From the NCBI GenBank assembly GCA_050008495.1, contig JBEKMN010000009.1, forward strand, positions 56,547 to 120,546: a DNA stretch of 64,000 bases, in the 5' to 3' direction. The first letter of the stretch is position 1; each line of letters begins with the position of its first letter. This document shows positions 23,188 to 33,392 of this stretch, piece by piece. The notes beneath the pieces were generated by a model that worked only from the letters and a program-made list of their open reading frames with translations, was not told the DNA's origin and searched no databases. The position numbers and the translations under genes are program-made. Origin of the DNA: CAVROP01 sp050008495 (GTDB taxonomy: Bacteria > Acidobacteriota > Terriglobia > UBA7540).

Positions 23188-25701
23188 CTATTCATATCTC
23201 AGGGCCACCATCGGATCCACGCGCGTCGCACGGCGAGCCGGGATATATGCCGCCGCTGCCGCGACCAGCGCCAGCAGAAGCGTGAACGAAGCGAAAATGG
23301 GAATATCAAGCCGCACCACGCCGAAGAGCAGGCTCGAGAGGACCCGCGTGACCGCCAGCGCCGCGGGCACCCCGATGGCCAGCCCGATGACCACCAGCTT
23401 GATTGCATAGCCCACCACCAGCCTCAATACGGAGACGCGCTCCGCTCCCAGCGCCATGCGCACCCCGATTTCATGAGTGCGTTGGGTAACGGAATAGCTC
23501 ATGAGCGCATAGATTCCCGAAGCAGCGAGCACAAGAGCAACAATGCCAAAAGCAAACATCATGCGCGCCGAGGCCGCCACGCCGCTGACATCGTCAGAGA
23601 TGATCTGTGCCAGCGTCCGCATATCGTAGGGTGGGTCATCCGCGTTCACGCTGCGCACTTGGGCCCGCGCGGCAGCAGCCATGGCGAGGGGATCGCCCGA
23701 CGCCCGCACCACGACGCACGAAGACGCCATGGGCATTTGGGCGAATGAGAAGTACACGGTCGGGTCGAGATTGCGGTTGAACTGAGATCTCCGGACATCG
23801 CCGACCACACCCACCACGGTCTTCCATGGCTCGTTGCTTTCCGCCCGGCCGAACTTAATACGCTTTCCCACCGGATCCTGGCTTGCCCAGATCCGATTGG
23901 CCATGCTTTGGCTGACAACAACACTTGCCGGAGCATTCGGGCCGTCCTGACTGGTGAGAAGCCGGCCCCTCAACAAAGGTATGCGCAGGGCGCGGAAGAA
24001 GTCCGGGGAAACGGACTGGCTCAGGGCCCCCCGCATTTCGCCGGGGGCGGCGGGAGCTTGGCCCTCCGCCGTATATTCCGTCCAGTTCCAGGACCAACCT
24101 GAGGGCAGGCTGGTGGTTGCAGCCGCCGATTCGACACCAGGAAGGCCCCGCAACTTCTCGATGACCTGACTGTAAAATTCCCTCACGCGCGCGTCCTCCT
24201 GATCTTTTGACGTAGCGCCGGGCTCTTGAGCTTGCCCTGAGCGTAGCGAAGGGCGGGCACTTGCGGGTTGCGCGCCGGCAGGGAGCGGAACTGCGGGGGC
24301 GAGAGTGATGCGGAAGGTCAGCACGTTGTTACGATCGAAGCCCGGGTACCGATTCAGCAACGTGCCAAATCCTTTCACCATCAGGCCCGCGCCCACCAGC
24401 AAGACCAGCGCCAGCGCGATCTCGCTGACCACCAGGAGTGCGCGCAAGCGCTGCCGCCCCGGGGCTGTGCTCGAGCCGCGAGAACCCTCCTTGAGGGCCT
24501 GATTGGGGTCGGGATTTGAGACGTGCATAGCCGGCGCAAGCCCCGCCAGGATTCCGGCGAGGAGTGCAACCACGAGAGTGAAAGCCAGCACCGTGAAATC
24601 AATTTGCATGTGCTTGATTCCCGGTATGTGGGCGACGATAAAGGGCGGAACCGAGCGCTGCAGCATCTGGCTTCCCCAGCCGCCGAACAGCACTCCCGCC
24701 GCTCCACCGAGCAAGGCCAGAGTCACACTTTCGGCGAAAAGCTGGCGCGCGATCTGCCAACGGCTCGCGCCCAGAGCGCGGCGCAGCGCCAGTTCTTTTT
24801 CCCGCGAGGTGGCTCGGGCCAATTGGAGATTCGCCACGTTGGCGCAGGCGAGAAGCAGAACGAACACCGCTGAACCCATCAGCACCGAAAGGAACTGGCG
24901 ACTTCCTTCGGTGAGATCCTCAACCAGCCCCAGCACTCTCACGCTGTGCCCCGCGTTCGTCTCCGGGTACTGTTGCGCCAGCCGCGCCGAGATGGTCTGG
25001 AGATCGGCCTCTGCTTGCGCCAGAGTCGCTCCGGACTTTAGGCGGCCGATCACCTCCAAATAGTGGCTGGCTCGGTCAGCGTTCTCGGCGGCGCTAAGCT
25101 CGAGCGGCGCCCAGGCCTCGCTGCCCACCGGATAATCGAAGTCCGCGGGCATGATGCCGATGACAGTGAATGTTTTCCCGTTCAAGTGCAGGCTCTCGCC
25201 GACGACGCCCGGGTCAGCTCCAAGATGCCGTTGCCAAAAGCCGTGGCTGAGAACCACGACGGAAGCGTGGCCGGGCTTAAAATCCTCTGCGCTGATGGCG
25301 CGTCCAAACTGGGGCGGCATTCCCAGCAGGGGGAAGAAGCCCGAGGTAACTTGATAGCCCTCGACACGCTCCGCAACCCCGGCGCCGGTCAGGTTAACGT
25401 CCCAGCCGTGGCTGGCGGCTAGCATTTCGAATCCTCGACTCCGCTCCTGCCAGTCCCGCAGATTGGCCGGCGCCGCTCTGATTTGGTATTCATTCTGCTT
25501 CGGCGCCGTCTCCCACACGTCGACAATACGATGCAGGTCCTTGAAAAGAAAGGGGTGAAGTAACATGCCATTTACGGAACTGAACATGACCGTGTTGGCG
25601 CCAATGCCGAGCGCCAGCGCCATCACCGCCACGGCCGTAAAGCCGGGGGACTTGGCCAGCATGCGAATTGCGTAGCGAACATCCTGGAGCAAAGTCGACA
25701 T
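23188..25701 (-). CDS. ADOP-family ABC permease (ADOP-9) with in-frame repeat insertion
   Basis: 837 residues, longest of the series. Coupling loops are KELALRRALGA and HEIGVRMALGA. Loop 1 is class I (FDYPVGSEAWAPLEL). The extra length lies at about residues 475-502, early in extracytoplasmic domain 2, where the protein reads PSLRSGQAQEPG. The DNA there (about 24224-24254) matches a widespread intergenic repeat of the form CCTGAGCGTAGCGAAGGG. The remainder aligns with the other copies, so the gene seems functional despite the insertion. The C terminus is AYIPARRATRVDP..ALRYE. ATG 25701 follows GAGGTGAG; an in-frame GTG one codon earlier is possible. Confidence 0.92.
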   Translation of the reverse strand: MSTLLQDVRYAIRMLAKSPGFTAVAVMALALGIGANTVMFSSVNGMLLHPFLFKDLHRIVDVWETAPKQNEYQIRAAPANLRDWQERSRGFEMLAASHGWDVNLTGAGVAERVEGYQVTSGFFPLLGMPPQFGRAISAEDFKPGHASVVVLSHGFWQRHLGADPGVVGESLHLNGKTFTVIGIMPADFDYPVGSEAWAPLELSAAENADRASHYLEVIGRLKSGATLAQAEADLQTISARLAQQYPETNAGHSVRVLGLVEDLTEGSRQFLSVLMGSAVFVLLLACANVANLQLARATSREKELALRRALGASRWQIARQLFAESVTLALLGGAAGVLFGGWGSQMLQRSVPPFIVAHIPGIKHMQIDFTVLAFTLVVALLAGILAGLAPAMHVSNPDPNQALKEGSRGSSTAPGRQRLRALLVVSEIALALVLLVGAGLMVKGFGTLLNRYPGFDRNNVLTFRITLAPAVPLPAGAQPASARPSLRSGQAQEPGATSKDQEDARVREFYSQVIEKLRGLPGVESAAATTSLPSGWSWNWTEYTAEGQAPAAPGEMRGALSQSVSPDFFRALRIPLLRGRLLTSQDGPNAPASVVVSQSMANRIWASQDPVGKRIKFGRAESNEPWKTVVGVVGDVRRSQFNRNLDPTVYFSFAQMPMASSCVVVRASGDPLAMAAAARAQVRSVNADDPPYDMRTLAQIISDDVSGVAASARMMFAFGIVALVLAASGIYALMSYSVTQRTHEIGVRMALGAERVSVLRLVVGYAIKLVVIGLAIGVPAALAVTRVLSSLLFGVVRLDIPIFASFTLLLALVAAAAAYIPARRATRVDPMVALRYE

Positions 25702-25720
25702 CACTCACCTCGATTACCAG

Positions 25721-25808
25721 CAAGCTCTCAGCCGTCAGCTTTCAGCTATCAGCAGGCAAACCATCGACCTCTGGCTTGCTGAAGGCTGATAGCTGAGGGC
25801 TGACATCT
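25721..25808. repeat. Heptad-period hairpin between ADOP-8 and ADOP-9
   Basis: The left arm CTCTCAG/CCGTCAG/CTTTCAG/CTATCAG faces the right arm GCTGAAG/GCTGATA/GCTGAGG/GCTGACA across a loop of about 30 bp. The period is 7 in both arms. Confidence 0.85.
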
Positions 25809-28241
25809 TTACTCGTACCTCAGCGCCACCAGCGGGTCCACCTTGGTCGCCCGGCGCGCCGGGAAGTAGCAGGCCGCGAGAGCCACGCCCATTGCGGCCA
25901 AAATGCTGGCGACATAACTCAATGGATCCGTTGCAGCGACGCCATAAATGAATCCGGACATCAGGCGTGAGGCGGCCAAGGCTCCTGCCAGGCCGACGGC
26001 CGCGCCCGCTCCGCTCAAGCGCAAGCCCTGCCACAACACGAGCTTCAAGACGTCGCCGCGCCGCGCCCCTAGCGCCATCCGGATACCAAGCTCACGCGTG
26101 CGGCGATTGACCAGATAAGCTACCGCCGCGTACAAGCCAACCGCTGCCAGCACCATTCCAAGAATGCTCAGGCTGCCGAGTAGCTCAGCCACCGAGCGCT
26201 CCCCAGCCAACTCCTCGCGCATAGATTCCCTGAAGGTCACCGCGTTTACGATGGGAAGGTTCTTAGCTACCGCCGTGGTTGCTTTCAGGATCGCCGGGAG
26301 CATCTCGCGCGGGTCGCCGGCCGTTTCCACAAACAGCGTGCATTCGAGCGAGAACGCCTGGGTGAAAGGTAGGAATGCGTAGGGTTGAGTCACTTCATGA
26401 AGGCGGTTGTATCTTCCTGCCTCCACCACGCCGACCACTTGAAAGTTCTTCTTTTCGATCTGGAGTGCTTTGCCCACTGGGTCCTGCCGAGGCCAAAACC
26501 TGCGAGCCATCGCGTCGTTGATAATAACCACCGGCGCCGTGGATGGCCGATCGAAGTCGCTGAATTCGCGCCCTTCCTTGAGCCGGGCGCCCACCGTCGC
26601 GAAAAACTTCGGGCCCACGATGTTGTAACGAATCTTGAAATGCTCGGTTCCAGGTGGCGACTGCACTCCGGGAATCACGACGGGCAGCGTTTCGCCTTCT
26701 TCCTCGTCAATTAACGGAGGACGCCGGGCATAGCTGGCGTGGATGACCCCGGGCAGGGATCCCACGCGAGAGGCCAATTCAGGATAGATGGCGCGCGCCT
26801 GGGCGTCGCTATAGGCATAAAATTGGGGCGGCGCCACGGAAAGCATCACCACATTCTTGTTGGTGTCAAACCCTGGATTGATTCGCTGACTGTACCGCAG
26901 GCTACGCAGCAGCAAGGCCGAAGCGACCAGCAGCACCACGGAAAGCGCAATCTCGCCCGACACCAGCAAGCTGCGCAGCGGCACGCGCCCCATCGCTCGT
27001 CCCAAGCGAGGATCGTCACCCTTGAGGGCTGGGGCCAAGCCTGACCTCGAAACCCAAAAACTCGGCACCAATCCGAAGACGAGAGCCGATAAAAGTGAAA
27101 TAGCCGTGGTGAACAAAAGCACGCGGCCATCGAGCGTGAGGACGGTATCGGACAGGCCGGGCACCAGCGCAGGCAGAATCTTCATCAGCCACGCCGCCAA
27201 CAAGGTTCCCAGTGCACCGCCGGCCACGGCCAAGGGGAGCCCTTCAGTAAGGAGTTGAAGAGCCAGCCGGCGCTGCCCGGCGCCCATCGCACGGCGCATT
27301 GCGATCTCTCGTTGCCTCCGCTCCGTTTGCGCGAGCAGCAGATTCGCGACATTGGCACATGAGATAAGGAGCACTAAGCCCACCATGATCATGAAGTAGA
27401 GTCCGGCTCCCGCGGTTTCGGGAGTCAACTCGAGAGCAGGGCGCGTGATAAAATTGACGCCCTGATTCGAGGATGGGTACGCCGAAGCAAGCCGTTTGGC
27501 GAGGGTTAGGAGCTGCGCCCGTGCTTCTTCGATCTTAGTACCGCGGCGCAGATGCCCGGCTACGTCGAACCAGCGATCGTCGCGGGCGGCGTCGCTTCGC
27601 GCCTCGCCGGGAAGCATGGTTTCCCAGCCCTCTTTGGTGACCCAGATGTCGAGGCTTGCTCTTCGCAGTCCGGAGAACCCTTGGGGTGCGATACCGATCA
27701 CCGTGAATTGCTTATCATCGAGGAGCGTGGTTCTACCGGGCAGCGAAGGATCGCCGCCGAAGTACTTTTGCCAGAGATTGTAGCTCACCACCACAGAGTG
27801 GCCCTCGGCGGCTGCCTGGCTTGCCTGCAGGGAAAAGGCCCGGCCCAGTATGGGTCTGACACCCAGCGCGTCGAAGTAGTTTTGCGACACTACTTCGACG
27901 ATCGCCTCGAGCCCCTGACCTCGGCCCTCAACGCTTAGAAAGCAGCCCCGGTCACCGTAAGCCACCACGTCGGAGAAGGCGGCAACTTGGTTGCGGATGT
28001 CAAGATAGTCGGGATATGAGGCCGAGTTGAAATCAAGCTTCGGCGCGTCCATCGTGATCATGGCCAGGCGCCCAGGGTCCTTCACCGGCCATGGGTTGAG
28101 AAGTTCCTTATCCACAATGCTGAAGATAGTTGTGTTGGCTCCGATTCCCAGCGCCAGCGACAGAACAGAGACCGCCGCAAAGCCCGGGTTCTTCGCCAAC
28201 ATTCGGAGACCGTAACGCAAGTCGTGAAGTAAGTTTCCCAT
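25809..28241 (-). CDS. ADOP-family ABC permease (ADOP-8)
   Basis: 810 residues. Coupling loops are REIAMRRAMGA and RELGIRMALGA. Loop 1 is class II (FSGLRRASLDIWV, then ARSDAARDDRWFDVAGHL). Loop 2 contains PPLIDEEEGETLP, an acidic patch not seen in the others. The C terminus is CYFPARRATKVDP..ALRYE. GAGGTGAG lies 2-3 bp before ATG 28241. CAG-type heptad hairpins flank it on both sides. Confidence 0.93.
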   Translation of the reverse strand: MGNLLHDLRYGLRMLAKNPGFAAVSVLSLALGIGANTTIFSIVDKELLNPWPVKDPGRLAMITMDAPKLDFNSASYPDYLDIRNQVAAFSDVVAYGDRGCFLSVEGRGQGLEAIVEVVSQNYFDALGVRPILGRAFSLQASQAAAEGHSVVVSYNLWQKYFGGDPSLPGRTTLLDDKQFTVIGIAPQGFSGLRRASLDIWVTKEGWETMLPGEARSDAARDDRWFDVAGHLRRGTKIEEARAQLLTLAKRLASAYPSSNQGVNFITRPALELTPETAGAGLYFMIMVGLVLLISCANVANLLLAQTERRQREIAMRRAMGAGQRRLALQLLTEGLPLAVAGGALGTLLAAWLMKILPALVPGLSDTVLTLDGRVLLFTTAISLLSALVFGLVPSFWVSRSGLAPALKGDDPRLGRAMGRVPLRSLLVSGEIALSVVLLVASALLLRSLRYSQRINPGFDTNKNVVMLSVAPPQFYAYSDAQARAIYPELASRVGSLPGVIHASYARRPPLIDEEEGETLPVVIPGVQSPPGTEHFKIRYNIVGPKFFATVGARLKEGREFSDFDRPSTAPVVIINDAMARRFWPRQDPVGKALQIEKKNFQVVGVVEAGRYNRLHEVTQPYAFLPFTQAFSLECTLFVETAGDPREMLPAILKATTAVAKNLPIVNAVTFRESMREELAGERSVAELLGSLSILGMVLAAVGLYAAVAYLVNRRTRELGIRMALGARRGDVLKLVLWQGLRLSGAGAAVGLAGALAASRLMSGFIYGVAATDPLSYVASILAAMGVALAACYFPARRATKVDPLVALRYE

Positions 28242-28257
28242 GGCTCACCTCGAAAGT

Positions 28258-28347
28258 TCGTAAGCTGTCAGCGATCAGCTCTCAGCTTTCAGCGGACAAC
28301 GGGTGGGTCGCTTCGTGGCTGATAGCTGACGGCTGAGAGCTGACAGC
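28258..28347. repeat. Heptad-period hairpin between ADOP-7 and ADOP-8
   Basis: AGCTGTC/AGCGATC/AGCTCTC/AGCTTTC units face GCTGATA/GCTGACG/GCTGAGA/GCTGACA units, with a loop of about 28 bp. Confidence 0.85.
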
Positions 28348-30792
28348 TTATTCGTACCGCAGCGCCTCCATCGGATCGACATTGGCCGCCCGCCGCGCCG
28401 GCAGGTAAGCGGCGAACAAACCTATTAAAACAACCAGCAGACCCGACAAGCCCAGGACCACCGGATTCAACGACGAGATGCCGAACAACATACTTTGCAG
28501 CAAGCGGTCCGCGGCGAGGGAAGCAGCAAGTCCCAGCCCGAGCCCAGCGGCCAGCAGCACCACCGCCCGCTTGAGGACCATGGCGAGCACCGTGGAGCGG
28601 CTTGCGCCCAGCGCGACTCGCACTCCGATCTCACGCGTGCGCCGCGACACGGAATAAGCCATGACGCCGTAGAGTCCCACCATGGTGAGCAGCAGCGCGA
28701 TGCCCGCGAAACAGCCCAGCAGCACGGTGTGGAAGCGCGGCTCCGTGACCTGAGTGGATAACAGTTCCTCCATCGTCCTAATCTGAAATACGGGAACCAG
28801 GGGGTCCAAGGTTCCCATTTCTTTGCTTACGGCGGACTCCAAGCTGCGAGGCGGCACGGCCGTACGCAGCATCACCACCGGCGGTTGCCAAGCAAGCTGT
28901 TTATAAGGGAAATAGTAAATGGGCTCAGGCTCGGCGTCCGAGGCAAACAGCTTGGCATTGCCGACAAGGCCAACAATTTCATGCGCGGTCTCTTTGCTCT
29001 CGCCCGGACCGGTGGCGCCAGGCGTGATGCGCTTCCCGATCACGTCCTCATGGGGAAAGTATTTGTCTGCGAAAGCTTTGTTGACAATCAGCACCCGCGG
29101 CGCCTTTAGATCGTCGTGTTCGTTAAACCTCCTGCCTTTGAGCAGGGGAATACCCGCGGTTAAAAAGTAGCCCGGCGTAATGAGGGCCATACTTGCGGAA
29201 GGCCGGTCGGAGGGCGCAGCCGGACGCTCTTCGATATTGAACCCGATCGTGGCGTTGTCGCCGCCCAGCGGCATCGGCCACGCTCCCGCGGCTGATTGGA
29301 CGCCGGGTAAAGCGCGCATGCGGTCCAGCAACTGGTCGTAGAAGGCCACTTCTTGAGCGGCGTTGTACTGCGGCTCGGGCAAATTGAACCAGAAAGTCAG
29401 CAGATGGTCCGGCTTCAAGCCCAGATCGCTTTTTTCGAGGCGCAGAAAACTTGCCATCAGTAATCCGGCAGCCGTGACCAGAACCAGGCCGAGGGTCACC
29501 TGAGCGACCACGAGCACGCCGCGAATCCGATCGTGTTTGCCGATGCTGCTCCTGCTTCCCTCTTTTAGGGAAGAAGCAAAATTGACCTTGGACGCATGCA
29601 GTGCGGGCATCAAGCCAAAAAAGACAACGGTGAGGAGAGTGAGCAGCAATGAAAACCCAAGCACCTGCGAGTCGACGCTGGTTTGCGCAAGGCGTGGAAT
29701 GCTCTGCCCGCCCAGGGGTAACACCACACCCAACGCATACTCCGCCAGCAGCGTTCCGGCTGCACCCCCGAGAATGGCCAGCAGCAAACTCTCAGTCAGT
29801 AACTGGCGGATAACTCGCCCGCGGCTGGCGCCCATCGCAGCACGCACCGCCATTTCCTGCTCACGATTGGCGGTTCGGGCAAGAAGCAGATTGGCGATGT
29901 TGGCGCAAGCGATCAGGAGCACCAGGCCGACCGCGCCGAGCAGGATCAGCAGAGGTGTGCGCGATTCGCCAACCAAGGTTTGAAGCTCCGGCCGAACCGA
30001 GGCTTGGGAGTCATTGGTGTTCGAGTCCGGATACTTCTTGGCAAGAGCTGCTGCAATCACGTTGAGGTCAGCCCGGGCTTGCTCAATGCTGACGCCGCGC
30101 CGGAGTCGGCCGAGCGCCCTCAACAGGTGAGCGCCCCGCTGCTCGGTGATGGGCTGATCGCCTGGCGGCGCCTCCCGATCCACTGCAATCGTCGTCCAGA
30201 GCTGAACGTTAGGCTCGTTCGCCGGAAAGGCAAAGCTGGGAGGCGCCACGCCCACAACTGTGTAGGGCTTTCGATCCAGGGTGATCGTCCGCCCTACGAT
30301 GCCGCGATCGCCGCCGAACTGCCTTTGCCAGAGCGCGTGACTCAGCACCACCACGTGCGTCCCCGCCGCTTCCTCTGACTGCAGGAAGCCGCGCCCCAAC
30401 TGAGGCTGTATCCCGAGGGCGGAGAACAGATCCCAGGTAACCATCTCGCCATCGAGCTGTGTGGGTGCTCCTACGCCGGTTAGCGCCAAGCTGGTGTCCC
30501 GTGAGGTCACGAGATGCTCGAAGACATGGTTCTGCGCGCGAAAGTCAAAAAAGTCCGGGTAAGAGAGCGGATTCGGCGTAAGCATGCCGTGCGTCCACAT
30601 CGACTCGACACGCACCAGCCGGTCGGGCTGAGCGTAAGGCAGCGGTTTGAGCAGGACGGTGTTGACCACGCTGAAGACCGCGGTATTGGCGCCGACTCCC
30701 AGCGCGAGCGTGAGCACCACCGCGAGGGTGAAACCGGGATTCTTCGCTAGCATGCGAATTCCATAGCGAATGTCCTGAAGCAGTGCGTTCAT
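28348..30792 (-). CDS. ADOP-family ABC permease (ADOP-7)
   Basis: 814 residues. Coupling loops are QEMAVRAAMGA and REIGVRVALGA. Loop 1 is class I (FAFPANEPNVQLWTTIA). Domain 2 contains the segment PGATGPGESKETAHEIVG, a small insertion next to the conserved VGKRI-like motif. The C terminus is AYLPARRAANVDPMEALRYE. A purine-rich AGGGAGGG precedes ATG 30792 by about 6 bp. Confidence 0.93.
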   Translation of the reverse strand: MNALLQDIRYGIRMLAKNPGFTLAVVLTLALGVGANTAVFSVVNTVLLKPLPYAQPDRLVRVESMWTHGMLTPNPLSYPDFFDFRAQNHVFEHLVTSRDTSLALTGVGAPTQLDGEMVTWDLFSALGIQPQLGRGFLQSEEAAGTHVVVLSHALWQRQFGGDRGIVGRTITLDRKPYTVVGVAPPSFAFPANEPNVQLWTTIAVDREAPPGDQPITEQRGAHLLRALGRLRRGVSIEQARADLNVIAAALAKKYPDSNTNDSQASVRPELQTLVGESRTPLLILLGAVGLVLLIACANIANLLLARTANREQEMAVRAAMGASRGRVIRQLLTESLLLAILGGAAGTLLAEYALGVVLPLGGQSIPRLAQTSVDSQVLGFSLLLTLLTVVFFGLMPALHASKVNFASSLKEGSRSSIGKHDRIRGVLVVAQVTLGLVLVTAAGLLMASFLRLEKSDLGLKPDHLLTFWFNLPEPQYNAAQEVAFYDQLLDRMRALPGVQSAAGAWPMPLGGDNATIGFNIEERPAAPSDRPSASMALITPGYFLTAGIPLLKGRRFNEHDDLKAPRVLIVNKAFADKYFPHEDVIGKRITPGATGPGESKETAHEIVGLVGNAKLFASDAEPEPIYYFPYKQLAWQPPVVMLRTAVPPRSLESAVSKEMGTLDPLVPVFQIRTMEELLSTQVTEPRFHTVLLGCFAGIALLLTMVGLYGVMAYSVSRRTREIGVRVALGASRSTVLAMVLKRAVVLLAAGLGLGLAASLAADRLLQSMLFGISSLNPVVLGLSGLLVVLIGLFAAYLPARRAANVDPMEALRYE

Positions 30793-30814
30793 CGTTCTCC
30801 CTCCCTAATGGCCA

Positions 30815-30864
30815 AGAGTCTCTAGTGGCCACTCAGCAACAATCTCTAACCACTAACCACTGCT
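30815..30864. repeat. Short heptad repeat between ADOP-6 and ADOP-7
   Basis: AGTGGCC/ACTCAGC on one side and AACCACT/AACCACT units on the other, adjoining the ADOP-6 stop. Shorter than the neighbouring hairpins. Confidence 0.6.
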
Positions 30865-33291
30865 TTACTCGTGTCTCAGCGCCTCCACCGGATCCACCTT
30901 GGTGGCCCGCCGGGCCGGAATGTAGCAAGCGACGAGCGACACCAGGCAAAGCAGAAGAGCCACCGCGGCATAGGTCCACAAATCCGTAGTGGCCACGCCG
31001 TAAAGTTGGCTTTTGAGATAACGCGTCAGCGCCAGTGAGATCGCAATGCCGATCCCCAAACCGGCGATCGTCAGCCACAGCCCCTGCGCCAGCACCAGTC
31101 GCAAAACCTCCGCCCGCCGCGCTCCCAGGGCCATGCGAACGGCAATCTCGCGAGTGCGCTGGCGCGTGGCGTAGGAGATTACTCCGTAGATCCCGATGGC
31201 CGCAAGGACGACAGCCAAAAACCCAAACGCTCCGGCGAAGGTTCCGGCAACGCGCTCAAAAACGCTCCCAAGCTGCATGCTGGACCGGAGAGTGGTCACA
31301 CCAAACACAGGTAAATCAGCATTGATTTGATGGACGGTTCTTTCCACCGCTCCGGCATAACTGCTCGGATCTCCGGACACCCGCGCGTGAATCGTTACCG
31401 GATCGCGATAGCACTGATCGAGGGCAGTAAAGTAAACAGGCTCAGGGGCATAAACCAGGCGGCGATACTTGGCGTCTCGAACCACGCCCACCACCGTCAA
31501 CCACTGGTCGTCGTTTCTTACCCTCTTGCCGATGGCGTCTTGCCCCGGCCAATATCGATTGGCAAACTCCTCGTTAACAATGGCAACGATCTGTGACTTG
31601 TCGGTGTCCTGCGCGGTGAAGTCTCGCCCCGCGATGACTGGAGTTCGTAGGGTGTGGAAAAAGTTGGGACCCACGACGCCGCGGCTGACTTCCATGGATT
31701 CACCCGGCTTGGGAAGGTAGCCTTCGGGATGGGCGTTGTCGCTGTGGATCGAAAAACTGAGCGGCGAAAAATCCGCCAAGGTCACCGACTCGACTCCGGG
31801 CAGCACCGAGAGTCTTCGGAGAAGTTCACGGTTGAAGGCTTTCCCCTCCGCTTCCGAGTAGCCGGCGGGTCCGAGTTCATAAGAAGTCAGCAGGATGTGG
31901 TTGGGATCAAAGCCGGGGTCCGAGCGTTGAGCATTCTGCAGGCTGCGGATGAACAGACCGGCGCATATTAACAGAAGCAGTGAGAGGGAAAGTTGCGCCA
32001 CGACCAGGGCGCGGGAGAGGCGCGATTTGTGAATTCCGCCCGAAATACTCCCCGCCTCCTCCTTCAGCACGGCGATAGGCGCCAAGCTGGACGCGCGCAG
32101 CGCCGGTAGAATGCCGAACACCATGGCGCTGACAAACGAGATGAGGATGGTGACGGCCAGGACTCTGTGGTCGGCGTGTCCGTTGATGCTGAGCGGCACG
32201 TTGGCAGTGGGCGGAAAGAAAGATGCCAGGGTCCCGGCAGTCCATCGGGTCAAGAGCCAAGCGCCCGCACCGCCCAGCAGGGCCAGGAGTATGCTCTCGA
32301 CCAGCAGTTGCCGTACGAGTCTCCAGCGGTTAGCGCCCATTGACAATCGCAAAGCGACTTCCCGCCGCCGGGTCACGGAACGCACCAGCAGCAGATTGGC
32401 GACGTTAGCACAGGCCAGCAATAGCAAGACCACCGCCAGCCCCAGTAGAATTGGCAGCGACTTGTACATGTAGACGTTGGCGCCAAAGGGCGAACGCCAC
32501 AGCGGGTCCATCGTGATTTGGTTGGGGCCGCGGTGTGAATCGGGAAACTGCGCGACGATGCGCTGCATTTGAAGGTCCAGTTCCTTCTCCGCCTGTCCTC
32601 GACTGACACGAGGCTTGAGCCTGCCGAGGATCTGGAGCCAATGGTCGTCGCGCTCGCTGAGCCCCTCTCCCGCATAGGCCAAGGGGAACCAGAGATCGGT
32701 TCGCAGCCCCGACTTGCATCCCTGAAAATCCGGAGGAGCCACTCCCACAATCGTGCCCAAGTGGCGGTTGATCTGAACGGCTTTGCCGATAATCGAGGGG
32801 TCTGCGCCAAACTGCGTCTGCCACCACGAGTAGCTGATCACGACGGCCGGCAGACCCCCGGCGTTATCTTCTTCGCCGCGCTGGAAACCACGGCCAAGGA
32901 TGGGCCGTACGCCGAGCACGTCGAAATAATTCGCAGTAACAAACGCAGCATAAACGCGCTCTGGCCTGGTGGTCCCGGTGAGTGAAACGAAATCGTCGTG
33001 GTACGCCAGCAGTCCCGAGAAGCTTTGAGTCCTGGTGCGCAGATCGACGTAATCCGGATAAGAAAATGGCGGCGTGGGGTGTTCGCTCCGCTCCCCCCTC
33101 ATGACTGAAAGAAGCCTGCTGGTATCGGCGACTCCGGGAATGGGGTCCAGCAGGGTCGAGCTGATCCAACTGAAAATCGTGCTATTGGCTCCGATACCCA
33201 GCGCCAACGTGATGGCCACCACCACGGTAAAGCCGGGCGTCCGAGCCAACATGCGAATTCCGAAACGAAAATCCTGCAATAACGTGCTCAT
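30865..33291 (-). CDS. ADOP-family ABC permease (ADOP-6)
   Basis: 808 residues. Coupling loops are REVALRLSMGA and REIAVRMALGA. Loop 1 is class II (FQGCKSGLRTDLWFPLA) and includes one unpaired cysteine. The first membrane segment reads FTVVVAITLALGIGANSTIFSW. The C terminus is CYIPARRATKVDPVEALRHE. GAGGAC precedes ATG 33291. The gene before it (ADOP-5) is also class II, making this one of two adjacent class II pairs in the array. Confidence 0.93.
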   Translation of the reverse strand: MSTLLQDFRFGIRMLARTPGFTVVVAITLALGIGANSTIFSWISSTLLDPIPGVADTSRLLSVMRGERSEHPTPPFSYPDYVDLRTRTQSFSGLLAYHDDFVSLTGTTRPERVYAAFVTANYFDVLGVRPILGRGFQRGEEDNAGGLPAVVISYSWWQTQFGADPSIIGKAVQINRHLGTIVGVAPPDFQGCKSGLRTDLWFPLAYAGEGLSERDDHWLQILGRLKPRVSRGQAEKELDLQMQRIVAQFPDSHRGPNQITMDPLWRSPFGANVYMYKSLPILLGLAVVLLLLACANVANLLLVRSVTRRREVALRLSMGANRWRLVRQLLVESILLALLGGAGAWLLTRWTAGTLASFFPPTANVPLSINGHADHRVLAVTILISFVSAMVFGILPALRASSLAPIAVLKEEAGSISGGIHKSRLSRALVVAQLSLSLLLLICAGLFIRSLQNAQRSDPGFDPNHILLTSYELGPAGYSEAEGKAFNRELLRRLSVLPGVESVTLADFSPLSFSIHSDNAHPEGYLPKPGESMEVSRGVVGPNFFHTLRTPVIAGRDFTAQDTDKSQIVAIVNEEFANRYWPGQDAIGKRVRNDDQWLTVVGVVRDAKYRRLVYAPEPVYFTALDQCYRDPVTIHARVSGDPSSYAGAVERTVHQINADLPVFGVTTLRSSMQLGSVFERVAGTFAGAFGFLAVVLAAIGIYGVISYATRQRTREIAVRMALGARRAEVLRLVLAQGLWLTIAGLGIGIAISLALTRYLKSQLYGVATTDLWTYAAVALLLCLVSLVACYIPARRATKVDPVEALRHE

Positions 33292-33308
33292 CGTGTCCTC
33301 GATCGTCT

Positions 33309-33392
33309 GAAAGCTATCAGCCGTCAGCTCTCAGCTATCAGCAAGCAAGTGCAAGACTCTTGCTGAAAGCTGACGGCTGAGAGCTGACAGCT
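33309..33392. repeat. Heptad-period hairpin between ADOP-5 and ADOP-6
   Basis: CTATCAG/CCGTCAG/CTCTCAG/CTATCAG units face GCTGAAA/GCTGACG/GCTGAGA/GCTGACA units, with a loop of about 24 bp. Confidence 0.85.
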
